From NCBI GenBank assembly GCA_020635355.1, contig JACJZW010000003.1, positions 175,547 through 239,546 on the forward strand: a stretch of 64,000 bases of DNA, in the 5' to 3' direction. Shown in pieces: positions 45,503-53,613 of this stretch. Under the pieces are notes generated by a model. The model was given only the letters and a program-made list of their open reading frames with translations. It was not told where the DNA came from and did no database searches. Within the stretch, counting starts at the first letter, position 1, and the number at the start of each line of letters is the position of its first letter. Made by a program: the position numbers and the translations under genes. This DNA is from Flavobacteriales bacterium (GTDB taxonomy: Bacteria; Bacteroidota; Bacteroidia; NS11-12g; UBA9320).

Positions 45503-46165
45503 TTATAAAGAGCTGGTAATTACCAAAGATAACCATACCATGAATCCAGTAAATACCAATAACGGAAGGGCAGCAATAATCACTGCAAACCATGCCCAAC
45601 GGATCACTCCTTTGTGTTTGGATTGATAGGCCAGTAATAAGGAGATGAGGCTGGTGATGAATATAAAGGTGAACATAAGAAAAATGGTACTGTTGGGTGA
45701 AAAGTAGGCCGGATACGATGCCACGCCCATGGCGGAAGTGATGATGGGTAGCGCAATCAATGTCGGGGCCGGTTCTTTGGGAGGGCGTTCATTCTTAAAC
45801 CGGCGAATGCCTCCGGATTCAAATTGGATTTGCTTTACCGTGGTAGTGTCCAAAACCAGGAAGGTGGAATCGTCATCATTACATTGAATGACCAGCACGT
45901 GGTCGTTGGTTAAGGTTGTACGCGCGGACAACAACGTATCCCCATTTTTTCGGATGATGGTGTCGCATTCGGGCAGGGTGGTTAACCACGTAGCCGCTGC
46001 GGTTGATGTCCCGGAAGGAGGTCGGCTTTTTGTCTGTGGATGTGAACCGGCTATCCAATCGATGTGAAAGCCCCGGTTATACCGACGTTTCGTAAGCGTG
46101 CAGGAAGAAAATGCAAAAATTAACAGCAAAGCCAAGATGGCTTTGGTCAACGATAAATTATTCAT
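45503..46165 (-). CDS. Lipoprotein with TKRRY-RGFH motif, paralogue 2
   Basis: This 220-residue protein lies three bases upstream of its paralogue on the same strand. It shares the start SSC (Cys21) TLTKRRYNRGFHIDW and the beta segment CDTIIRKNGDTLLSART. Hydrophobic helices at the end are IFLMFTFIFITSLISLLLA and WAWFAVIIAALPLLVFTGFMV. The pair clearly arose by tandem duplication and has since diverged. Co-transcription is likely. Function unknown. Confidence 0.75.
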   Translation of the reverse strand: MNNLSLTKAILALLLIFAFSSCTLTKRRYNRGFHIDWIAGSHPQTKSRPPSGTSTAAATWLTTLPECDTIIRKNGDTLLSARTTLTNDHVLVIQCNDDDSTFLVLDTTTVKQIQFESGGIRRFKNERPPKEPAPTLIALPIITSAMGVASYPAYFSPNSTIFLMFTFIFITSLISLLLAYQSKHKGVIRWAWFAVIIAALPLLVFTGFMVWLSLVITSSL

Positions 46166-46336
46166 ACTGGTTGGTTTGGTGAAGGGAAGGTATCACCTTT
46201 ACGATGGTCCTGCAATTATTTTTTACTGAACGCAATCTTTTCTTACCCATCGTGAATTCACCAGAAGATTGATCATAGATCAATCAGAATCCAAGTCCTG
46301 AAAACGACTACTGCAAGGCATATACATTAAATCACC

Positions 46337-46385
46337 TATTTTTGATCCAACCAACTAACCGTGTCTCTCTGGCCGAGTATCTTTG
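46337..46385 (+). promoter_or_regulatory. Candidate duplicated promoter element upstream of the biosynthetic cassette
   Basis: Two exact TAnnTTTG words occur, TATTTTTG at 46337-46344 and TATCTTTG at 46378-46385. Each continues as GATCCAA, so TTTGATCCAA appears twice 41 bases apart. TAnnTTTG is the known Bacteroidetes -7 consensus. No good upstream -33 TTTG was seen at the usual distance, so the call is tentative. The downstream copy lies 28 bases before the first ATG of the five-gene cassette. Confidence 0.35.
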
Positions 46386-46413
46386 ATCCAAGGCCGGAAC
46401 ACGCTGTAACTTT

Positions 46414-47412
46414 ATGAATGTATTGATCACTGGAGCCACAGGCTTTCTGGGTGGTCGGCTGGTGGAGTATTTCTCCGATAAATCGGAATTCAATCGAATT
46501 CTAGCAACAGGCCGAACCCTAAAATCCAATGAGCTCACCGCACTTCCTGGTGTGTTTGTACATCTCGGAGAACTGGATAACCGGGAGTTTGTGGATTCGT
46601 TGTTCGACGATCACATCGACCTGATCATACACTGTGCAGGCTTATCGTCTCCTTGGGGGTCGTTTGATGCCTTTCATCGTGCCAATGTGATCAGCCAGGA
46701 AAACCTCATTCGCCGATCCGCTGAACAAGGCCAAGTGCGCATTATCTACATTTCCACCCCTACTATTTATTTCAATTTCAAGGATCGATTGGGTCTTCGG
46801 GAAGACGATGAACTCCCCAACAAATTTGTCAATCATTACGCCAGCACCAAGTATGCGGCTGAACGAATGTTGGCTCAGTCCGGACTTGACCACATCATCA
46901 TGCGGCCACGAGCATTAATTGGACGAGGCGATACGGTTATTATGCCTCGATTAATCCGGGCTCATCGGGAAGGAAAGTTGCGGGTGATGGGCAACGGGAC
47001 CAATCGGGTGGATCTTACCCCCGTTGGCAATATGTGTGAGGCGGTGTATCGGGCCAGTGTGGCTGATGAGGCAGCCTGGAACACGGACTACAATATTTCA
47101 AACGGAGAGCCGGCATCCCTTTGGGAAAAAGTGAATTTGATCCTGGAATTGCTGGATGAACAGCCGGTAAGCCGGCGAATCCTGATACCTGTAGCCAGAG
47201 GAGCAGCCCGATTGATGGAACTCAAATCAACCTATTTAGGTGGAGGTGAACCTCCGCTTACCCGATACAGCGTAGGGGTTTTATCACAGTCGTTTGGTTT
47301 TGATATACGGAAATCAAAAGAAATGCTTGGGTACCAACCGCGCCAATCCGTTGATCACGCCATTCATGAGTTTGCAGAGTGGTATAAAAAAGAACACCAT
47401 GACCAAGGTTAA
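46414..47412 (+). CDS. Extended SDR, NAD-epimerase/3-beta-HSD-like (OleD-like)
   Basis: This 332-residue oxidoreductase is the first gene of the cassette. The NAD(P)-binding motif TGATGFLGG lies at 6-14, and the catalytic pair Tyr142 and Lys146 in HYASTK. AGLSSPWGSFDAFHRANV and the C-terminal FGFDIRKSKEMLGYQP are typical of the 3-beta-hydroxysteroid dehydrogenase/OleD branch, which reduces beta-keto acyl products. A sugar-nucleotide epimerase role is the alternative, but the neighbours (a condensing enzyme and an adenylating enzyme) favour an acyl substrate. The next gene overlaps its end by 14 bases. Confidence 0.85.
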   Translation: MNVLITGATGFLGGRLVEYFSDKSEFNRILATGRTLKSNELTALPGVFVHLGELDNREFVDSLFDDHIDLIIHCAGLSSPWGSFDAFHRANVISQENLIRRSAEQGQVRIIYISTPTIYFNFKDRLGLREDDELPNKFVNHYASTKYAAERMLAQSGLDHIIMRPRALIGRGDTVIMPRLIRAHREGKLRVMGNGTNRVDLTPVGNMCEAVYRASVADEAAWNTDYNISNGEPASLWEKVNLILELLDEQPVSRRILIPVARGAARLMELKSTYLGGGEPPLTRYSVGVLSQSFGFDIRKSKEMLGYQPRQSVDHAIHEFAEWYKKEHHDQG

Positions 47413-48238
47413 ATTTACCCTTCGACATACCGGATACTGCACGGCAAACCGGGCTCATACCCTTCGTGGTGTGCCCAACCAAACCATTCGGTTTTACGCA
47501 ACAATTGGAATTATTCGTCATCCGGAACACGGTGTTATTGTGTTCGATACGGGGTATTCCAATCGATTCTTCGAGGCCACACGCCAGTACCCGATGAAGT
47601 TATACGCTCAGATTACCAAGGTGTTCCATCAAGATGGAGAGGACATCACCTCGGTGTTAAAAAGGGAGGGAATTGAAATTGATGAGGTGCGCTATGTCCT
47701 TATTTCCCATTTTCATGGCGATCATACATGCGGACTTCGTGATTTCAGGAATGCACAGTTTATCGCTCCCAAAAGGGCGTGGAATGATGTTCGTGGGAAG
47801 CAGGGAATAGCCGCATTGATCAAAGGGTATTTATCGGCAACCATTCCCGATGATTTCAGAGATCACTTACGTCTAATTGATTTTGAACATCCCACAGAAG
47901 TTGATTCCATTCTGGGGCCGATGGTGGATGTATTTTCGGATGGAAGTATTCGGTTGATGGAACTGGATGGTCATGCCTGCGGACAAATGGGTGCGCTCCT
48001 CAACACCCAGCCTGATCCAACCTTCTTAATTGCCGATGCCGCCTGGTTGGAGGAAAATTACACTCAACTGCATCTGCCGGCACCACTCACCCGATTGATC
48101 TTCAGCTCCTGGAAGGCTTTTGTGCAAAGTTTACAAAAGGTGCATGCCTATCATCTGGCGCATCCGGAGGTTCAGATCATCCCGTGTCATTGCGAAAAAA
48201 CCTTGCGGAAACAGTCACCAGAATTATTCCATGATTGA
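47399..48238 (+). CDS. Metallo-beta-lactamase-fold hydrolase (AHL-lactonase-like)
   Basis: The ATG at 47399 gives 279 residues starting MTKVKFTLRHTGYC and overlapping the preceding gene by 14 bases; an in-frame ATG at 47294 lies inside that gene. The dinuclear zinc motif SHFHGDHTCG gives H104, H106, D108 and H109. Later ligands are in LDGHACGQMG (His), LIADAAW (Asp) and IIPCHCEK (His). The overall pattern, VIVFDTGYS ... IDEVRYVLISHFHGDH, is that of lactonase-like MBL proteins. In this operon it could hydrolyse a lactone, thioester or ester intermediate; this is inference. The next gene overlaps its stop by eight bases. Confidence 0.87.
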   Translation: MTKVKFTLRHTGYCTANRAHTLRGVPNQTIRFYATIGIIRHPEHGVIVFDTGYSNRFFEATRQYPMKLYAQITKVFHQDGEDITSVLKREGIEIDEVRYVLISHFHGDHTCGLRDFRNAQFIAPKRAWNDVRGKQGIAALIKGYLSATIPDDFRDHLRLIDFEHPTEVDSILGPMVDVFSDGSIRLMELDGHACGQMGALLNTQPDPTFLIADAAWLEENYTQLHLPAPLTRLIFSSWKAFVQSLQKVHAYHLAHPEVQIIPCHCEKTLRKQSPELFHD

Positions 48239-49520
48239 CAAGTTGCACATTCTGTATTGGTTTCTATCGCATCGATTTACGCGATGGTTTCATCCGAGTG
48301 GGGTATCCCGATGGCGAAAATGGAGGTGGTTTAAAAATCTACGCAAGTCGGCCTATTATCAATCGAAGGTCCAATCCAACACCCCGTTTCCAGTCATCGA
48401 AAAGAAGGAATTTATGGCGCAGTTCAACACCATCAATACCGTGGGGTTGGATCGGGAGGAGTCGTACCGAACTGCCCTAACCGCTGAATCAACCCGTGAT
48501 TTTTCACCGGAGATAAACGGTGTTAGTGTAGGCCTTTCATCCGGCACTAGTGGCGTTCGTGGATTGTTTCTTACATCACGTAGAGAGCGAGCTATTTGGG
48601 TAGGGGCCGTGCTGGATCGGGTGATCGGTTGGTCGTTTAAAAAGCGCTCGGTTGCCTTTTTTCTGCGTGCCAACAACAATCTGTATGAAGCCGTAAATTC
48701 CAAATTACTAGCCTTTCGTTTTTACGATTTGAAAATTCGAATGGAGGATCATTTGCCTGATTTGGAGTGTAATAAACCCGATATTCTGGTTGCCCAACCG
48801 TCGGTTATGTTGGAATTGGCAAAGGCCAAACTAGCTGGTCAATGTACGATAGCGCCATCGCGATTGATTTCGGTGGCCGAAGTATTGGAAGACGATTACC
48901 GAAAAACCATTGAGGCGGCTTTTGGTGTTCGGGTGGATCAGGTATATCAATGTACCGAAGGCTTTTTGGGCTATACCTGCACAGAAGGCCGAATGCATTT
49001 GAACGAAGATTGGCTGGAAATCGAACGCCATTTTATAGATGACGAAGGTGTCCGGTTTCATCCCATCATCACGGATTACCTCCGTTATTCCCAGCCGGTT
49101 GTTCGGTATGAGTTGAACGACATTCTTCATCTGGGAGCGGCGTGTTCCTGTGGAAATCCATCTACCGTGGTGGATCGAATTGAAGGACGAAGTGACGACA
49201 TTTTTTACCTTGAAGCAATAGACGGACAAGTCATTCGCATGTATCCTGATTTTATTCGAAGAGCAGTGGTAACGGCCGATTGCCCTCCGGATGATTTTGC
49301 CGTATATCAAGTAACAGGCAATCGGATTGAACTGGATCTTCGATCCGGGGATGATGCTGTTTCAGATGAAATATTTGACTCCGTACACGATAATTTGACC
49401 AAACTTTTTATGGATTTCGGACTACATGATGTCGAAATCCGGCGCACTCGGCGCTTTAACCAAACCATGAATAAATTTAGAAGAATTCAAAATGAGAACC
49501 ACACGAAACATGCAGTTTAA
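48231..49520 (+). CDS. Adenylate-forming enzyme, PaaK/F390-synthetase-like
   Basis: The ATG at 48231 (8-base overlap with the previous gene) gives 429 residues; an earlier in-frame start lies within that gene. GLSSGTSGVRG at 101-111 is the phosphate-binding loop of adenylate-forming enzymes. YQCTEGFLGYTC and RYELNDILHLG, then RIEGRSDDIFYL, are the later motifs as in phenylacetate-CoA ligases and coenzyme F390 synthetases. A CxC pair (AACSCGNPS) may bind zinc, as in PaaK-like proteins. It probably activates a carboxylic acid as an acyl-AMP and transfers it to CoA or another acceptor. The acceptor is unknown. Confidence 0.82.
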   Translation: MIDKLHILYWFLSHRFTRWFHPSGVSRWRKWRWFKNLRKSAYYQSKVQSNTPFPVIEKKEFMAQFNTINTVGLDREESYRTALTAESTRDFSPEINGVSVGLSSGTSGVRGLFLTSRRERAIWVGAVLDRVIGWSFKKRSVAFFLRANNNLYEAVNSKLLAFRFYDLKIRMEDHLPDLECNKPDILVAQPSVMLELAKAKLAGQCTIAPSRLISVAEVLEDDYRKTIEAAFGVRVDQVYQCTEGFLGYTCTEGRMHLNEDWLEIERHFIDDEGVRFHPIITDYLRYSQPVVRYELNDILHLGAACSCGNPSTVVDRIEGRSDDIFYLEAIDGQVIRMYPDFIRRAVVTADCPPDDFAVYQVTGNRIELDLRSGDDAVSDEIFDSVHDNLTKLFMDFGLHDVEIRRTRRFNQTMNKFRRIQNENHTKHAV

Positions 49521-50490
49521 AGGAGTAGGTAAAGCACTCCCTGAACTGGTTCGCACCAATGCGGACATTGAGCGGGATTACGGCATCAGGGCCGATTGGA
49601 TTTACAATCGGGTAGGTGTTCGTCAGCGTCACATCGCCACACATGAAAACAACACCTCTTTGGCTGTTGATGCCCTCAAGCGGGCATTGGAAGATGCGGG
49701 AATGGAATTTGGCGATCTGGATTGTCTGATATCAGCCTCGGTAACCTTCGACTACGTCTTACCCAACCGATCCAGTCTCATCAAACATGCGTTTACGCGA
49801 AATCGTGACAACGAAATTCCGTGCGTAGACATCAACACGGTTTGCACCAGTTTCATCACGGCATTGGATTACGCAGCGTGTCAGATTGCATCTGGTAATT
49901 TTAGGAACGTGGCCGTGGTGAGTTCAGAAATTGGTTCCAAGGGCTTGAATCCCAAATCCCCGGAAACCTTTTCACTTTTTGGAGATGGGGCTGCGGCCGT
50001 AATTGTTTCCACCACGGAAAACGAAGAAGCAGGCGTTCGTAGCTATCGCATGAAAACCTATTCCGATGGTGCGTATGACACCATTATTCCAGGTGGTGGA
50101 AATGTGAATCATCCCAAGGATCATCCCTATGAACAGGAATTGTATTCGTTTCAAATGCGAGGCCCTCGCCTGTTAAAACTGGCCAATTCTGTCCTGCCGA
50201 ACTTTATGCAAGAACTTACCGCGGAGTCTGATCAGCCGTTGAACTGGGTGGTGCCGCATCAGGCAAGTCGGATGGGGCTTAAACTTCTATCCGGAATAAA
50301 AACTGTCCGGAATACGCCCATTGTTCAGACCTTGGAAAATCATGGGAACTGCATAGCGGCTTCCGTACCACTGGCCTTTGTAACGGCTGTGGAAGATGGT
50401 CGGATTCAGGATGGGGATCATTGCTTGTTGATTGGAACGGCAGCCGGTATGTCGGTTTGCGGGATGAACCTAACCTATGCCACATCATGA
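49492..50490 (+). CDS. 3-oxoacyl-ACP synthase III-like condensing enzyme
   Basis: This 332-residue thiolase-fold enzyme has the Cys-His-Asn triad of KAS III: Cys118 in TVCTSF, His256 in VVPHQAS and Asn283 in ENHGN. WIYNRVGVRQRHIA near 36-49 is the FabH-family N-terminal motif, and FSLFGDGAAAVIVS (about 161-174) the typical glycine loop. It condenses an acyl thioester with a second acyl group or malonyl-ACP. It overlaps the preceding gene by 29 bases if the first ATG is used, or by 11 if the ATG at 49510 (MQFKGVG) is the start. Its operon role suggests a secondary lipid and not housekeeping FabH. Confidence 0.88.
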   Translation: MRTTRNMQFKGVGKALPELVRTNADIERDYGIRADWIYNRVGVRQRHIATHENNTSLAVDALKRALEDAGMEFGDLDCLISASVTFDYVLPNRSSLIKHAFTRNRDNEIPCVDINTVCTSFITALDYAACQIASGNFRNVAVVSSEIGSKGLNPKSPETFSLFGDGAAAVIVSTTENEEAGVRSYRMKTYSDGAYDTIIPGGGNVNHPKDHPYEQELYSFQMRGPRLLKLANSVLPNFMQELTAESDQPLNWVVPHQASRMGLKLLSGIKTVRNTPIVQTLENHGNCIAASVPLAFVTAVEDGRIQDGDHCLLIGTAAGMSVCGMNLTYATS

Positions 50491-51593
50491 GTCTCGTTAT
50501 AGCCAATGCGTTGCTGTTGATTTTTGTGGTGGTGGAAATCATCCTGTTGGCCGTCAGTCAGCGGAACATCCCCTGGCGGGAAATTGTCTTCAACCTCAAT
50601 TCCGGTCATATACTCATGTGGGTGATTCGAGGTTTGGAGGTGGGTATTTTTCACTACCTGAATACCCGATGGGGGCTGGATCTTATGGCGTCCTGGCCGT
50701 ATTGGGTGACCTGGGTGGTAGCGTTTGTTACCTGGGATTTTTGTTTTTACTGGCTTCATCGACTGCATCATAAGTACCCATGGCTTTGGGCCGTTCATGT
50801 AGTGCACCATGAAGGGGAACATTATGGATTGTCCTTGGGTATCCGTAATTCCTGGTATTCCTCACTTACCTCCATTCCATTTTTTGTGGCACTGGCGTTA
50901 TTGGGTGTTCCGGTGGACATTTTTCTGGCTGTTTCGAGTATTCACTACATGATACAGTTTTACAACCACAATGGCATTGTGAAGAAGAGCGGATGGCTGG
51001 AAAAGATGATGATTACACCGTCTCACCATAAAGTGCATCATGGGCGAAATCCGGAATACATCGACAAAAATTTTGGTGGGACGTTGATCATATGGGATAA
51101 GTTGTTCGGTACGTTTCAGCCTGAACTGGCAGACATTCCTGTTGATGTTGGGGTGAACAACTACCAGCGAACAGATGAGGTAATTCAGGCGAATAATCGG
51201 CCTATGCTACAACTGTTTGGTGTTCGTCTGAAACGGAGGATAAAGCGGGAACGGTTGCGTGTGCCCGACTGGATCATTGCCTGTGCCGGATTATTGTTGT
51301 TTGGCTTGTTACTGGTGTATATCTGGTATGAACAAGCAGGGGTAGGGGAAGTCACTCCATTCCTGTTCTGGGTGATATTTATGGGAACCATTGCTACTGG
51401 TGGCATATCTGAAGGTAGACGATGGGGTGTTGGGCTGTGGTGTTTAATCTTCCTCGTTTCCTTGCCGTTGGCCGTGATCAATTTTCCGGGATTGGTGGTT
51501 CCGTTAAAACTATTGGCGCTGGCGTGTTTTGCGCATGGTTGTGTACTGATGATTCAATCTTACCGCACGGCGATGGCTTCGCCCACCGTTTGA
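50487..51593 (+). CDS. Sterol desaturase/fatty acid hydroxylase-superfamily membrane enzyme
   Basis: The ATG at 50487 overlaps the previous stop codon (ATGA), giving 368 residues. The eight-histidine di-iron signature is complete: HRLHH (91-95), HVVHHEGEHY (104-113) and SHHKVHHGRN (180-188), plus His153 and His161. About four transmembrane helices surround it. Residues about 270-368 add three more hydrophobic segments (WIIACAGLLLFGLLLVYIW, FLFWVIFMGTIATGG, LALACFAHGCVLMI), an extension also found in some family members. It probably hydroxylates or desaturates the acyl product of the cassette at the membrane. Confidence 0.88.
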   Translation: MSLVIANALLLIFVVVEIILLAVSQRNIPWREIVFNLNSGHILMWVIRGLEVGIFHYLNTRWGLDLMASWPYWVTWVVAFVTWDFCFYWLHRLHHKYPWLWAVHVVHHEGEHYGLSLGIRNSWYSSLTSIPFFVALALLGVPVDIFLAVSSIHYMIQFYNHNGIVKKSGWLEKMMITPSHHKVHHGRNPEYIDKNFGGTLIIWDKLFGTFQPELADIPVDVGVNNYQRTDEVIQANNRPMLQLFGVRLKRRIKRERLRVPDWIIACAGLLLFGLLLVYIWYEQAGVGEVTPFLFWVIFMGTIATGGISEGRRWGVGLWCLIFLVSLPLAVINFPGLVVPLKLLALACFAHGCVLMIQSYRTAMASPTV

Positions 51594-51611
51594 AAGAGTT
51601 TATTTTTGAGG

Positions 51612-53102
51612 ATGAGCCAATTAAAAATCATCCTTACAAGCCTCCTTACCGGTGGTCTGGCATTCAGCGGTCAATGTGCTGTTTTGTGGGTTGGGGTAGG
51701 GCAAACCTATTCATCCATAGAGGCTGCAGCCACGGTGGCCATGCCGGGAGATACCATTCGGGTTAAGAATGGGGTGTATACTCAAAAGCAGAATCTGATC
51801 AACCTTCAGGGAACCTCATCAGCAGGTATTGTCATTGAGGCTGAGACAACAGATTCGGTGTTTTGGAGAGGGGGTAATGAGGCCTGGCATCTAACCGATG
51901 TGGCCTATCTCGAAGTAGCCGGGTTTGTTTTTGAACAACAAAAGGTAAACGGCGTCAACATAGATGATGGTGGGTCTTATGAAACACCCTCGCATCATGT
52001 TTTGATTCGGAATTGCACGTTTCGGGACATGGATGCAAGTGGCAATAATGACCTGCTAAAACTCTCGGGATTGAATGATTTTCAGATACGAAACTGTTTG
52101 TTTCAGAATGGATCTGAGGGTGGGAGCGGAGTAGATATGGTAGGGTGTCACCGCGGCTCATTTTTGAGTAACCGCTGGGAGAATATGGGCTCCAACTGCA
52201 TACAGGCTAAAGGAGGAACACAGTATCTGGTCATAGAGCGGAACTGGTTTGAGAACGGGGGAGGACGCGCGTTGAACTTGGGAGGCTCTACAGGTTTACA
52301 ATTCTTCCGGCCTATTGATGCGCCTTTTGAAGCAGCGGATATCCTGGTGAACAGTAATGTAATTGTTGGGGCCGATGCGGCCGTTTCCTTTACCGGTTCC
52401 GTGCGTGTTGAGGTGTCAAATAATACCATTTATAAACCCGGAAGATGGGTCTTTCGCATTCTTCAGGAGACGGTTGATACCACTCGTTTCGCCAAATGCG
52501 GACTTGGCCGATTCAACAACAATCTGGTTGTGGTGGATGATCAGTTGAGCACTACCGTGAATGTAGGGCCCAATACGGCACCGGAAACGTTTGAGATATC
52601 CAATAATTTGTGGCATCACACAGACCTGTTTGTATTTGAACCCAGTCTGCCGGTTGGGGAAAGCAACGGGGTGTATGGTCAGAAGCCTCGGTTGAAGGAT
52701 GAGGCCAATATGGACTTTGATTTACAATCAACCAGTCCGGCTATTGGTAAGGCAAAATCAGGATCCGTTCCGAAGGTGGATTTTTTAGGTCGCTCATTCA
52801 ATTCACCTGCATCCATTGGGGCGTTTGAAGGCAATCCGTCATCTTCATCAGCACGTAATCACGAAGAGAATCACATTGTGAAAGTGTTTCCCAATCCTGT
52901 ACATGACGTGTTGCGTGTTTCCTGTTCGGGTGATGTTGACTACATGCATGTGGTGGATGTTGTTGGGCGAGATTTGTGCCAGGTCACATGGGAGAATCAA
53001 ACAATGGTTATTGATACCCATGATTACCCAAACTTCTTTATGATACAGATTGGTTTTTCCGATGGGAGTACCATTGTGAAATCTGTTGTTCGATTCAAGT
53101 AA
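51612..53102 (+). CDS. Secreted right-handed beta-helix protein with T9SS sorting domain
   Basis: Starting at the ATG at 51612 gives 496 residues with a signal peptide (IILTSLLTGGLAFSGQCA). SIEAAATVAMPGDTIRVKNGVYT is the typical start of chondroitinase-B/pectate-lyase-like beta-helices, followed by helix rungs over about 40-330 (VLIRNCTFRDMD, FQIRNCLFQNG, NSNVIVGADAA). The type A sorting domain starts KVFPNPVHDVLRVSC and ends VVRFK. It begins 18 bases after the cassette's last gene on the same strand, so readthrough is possible. Whether it belongs functionally to the cassette is doubtful. Confidence 0.84.
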   Translation: MSQLKIILTSLLTGGLAFSGQCAVLWVGVGQTYSSIEAAATVAMPGDTIRVKNGVYTQKQNLINLQGTSSAGIVIEAETTDSVFWRGGNEAWHLTDVAYLEVAGFVFEQQKVNGVNIDDGGSYETPSHHVLIRNCTFRDMDASGNNDLLKLSGLNDFQIRNCLFQNGSEGGSGVDMVGCHRGSFLSNRWENMGSNCIQAKGGTQYLVIERNWFENGGGRALNLGGSTGLQFFRPIDAPFEAADILVNSNVIVGADAAVSFTGSVRVEVSNNTIYKPGRWVFRILQETVDTTRFAKCGLGRFNNNLVVVDDQLSTTVNVGPNTAPETFEISNNLWHHTDLFVFEPSLPVGESNGVYGQKPRLKDEANMDFDLQSTSPAIGKAKSGSVPKVDFLGRSFNSPASIGAFEGNPSSSSARNHEENHIVKVFPNPVHDVLRVSCSGDVDYMHVVDVVGRDLCQVTWENQTMVIDTHDYPNFFMIQIGFSDGSTIVKSVVRFK

Positions 53103-53164
53103 GTGGTTTTACAGAATAGGTGGTAAGGAAGAATTACCTTTTGCCCGGTGTCGAGTTTCTGTAA

Positions 53165-53425
53165 AATCGGATCCAATGAAGAAAAATATTCCGAACGATG
53201 AAGATGGTTCGCGAATAATTTGGTAGGGACGCATTTGCCCCTTCCCCATTGAAAGATACACGTTTAGCATTAGAACAATCGAACGAATTCAACCAACCGC
53301 AGAGAGTTGAACGTAAACGTGAAAATTTCCCGACCGATGATGAGAAATAATTAAAAATTGAGTAGGGATGCAATGACCCCTTCCCCCTAGAAAGATACGG
53401 TTTATCCAGTCGCCACCAGCTAACG
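53165..53425 (+). repeat. Dispersed repeat family 2, direct pair
   Basis: GTAGGGACGCATTTGCCCCT (53223) and GTAGGGATGCAATGACCCCT (53362) are exactly 139 bases apart, each followed by TCCCC and an AGAAAGATAC or TGAAAGATAC tail. Each is preceded by a CCGA(A/C)CGATGA word, matching the ACGAT position in the 20020-20400 array. The GTAGGG/CCCTAC hairpin has decayed here to GTAGGG...CCCTTCC. Period and order agree with the other two loci. Confidence 0.78.
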
Positions 53426-53487
53426 GTCAGCATGTTAAACGCTTAAAGTTGCCGTTGATTCATCCATTCACAGTACCAACACCACAA

Positions 53488-53517
53488 TAAAAAAACCCAG
53501 GCACGGTGGCCTGGGTT
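53488..53517 (-). terminator. Rho-independent terminator of the beta-helix gene
   Basis: A 9-base stem AACCCAGGC (53494-53502) / GCCTGGGTT (53509-53517) with a 6-base loop is followed on the minus strand by a run of T (opposite 53488-53493). It lies about 100 bases past the stop of the gene at 53614-55020. A second structured stretch near 53565-53605 (GATTCTCCGATTGTGATC) is not clearly a terminator. Confidence 0.85.
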
Positions 53518-53613
53518 AAACGTATTGATTCAATGAAAAAACACCGCAATCACATTCAGATCAACCTACTGAATCAATTCCATTGATTCTCCGATTGTGA
53601 TCACGGCGAGCTC

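Larger units (their letters stand above)
53103..53613. other. Intergenic region with repeat family 2 and a terminator
   Basis: Repeat family 2 fills about 53165-53425 and a terminator for the downstream minus-strand gene lies at 53488-53517. The remaining sequence has no recognisable gene. A 99-codon minus-strand frame at 53134-53433 lies inside the repeats and is rejected. Confidence 0.7.

Noticed and set aside
53134..53433. 99-codon minus-strand frame
   Set aside because: It coincides with the family-2 repeat pair and has no protein features.
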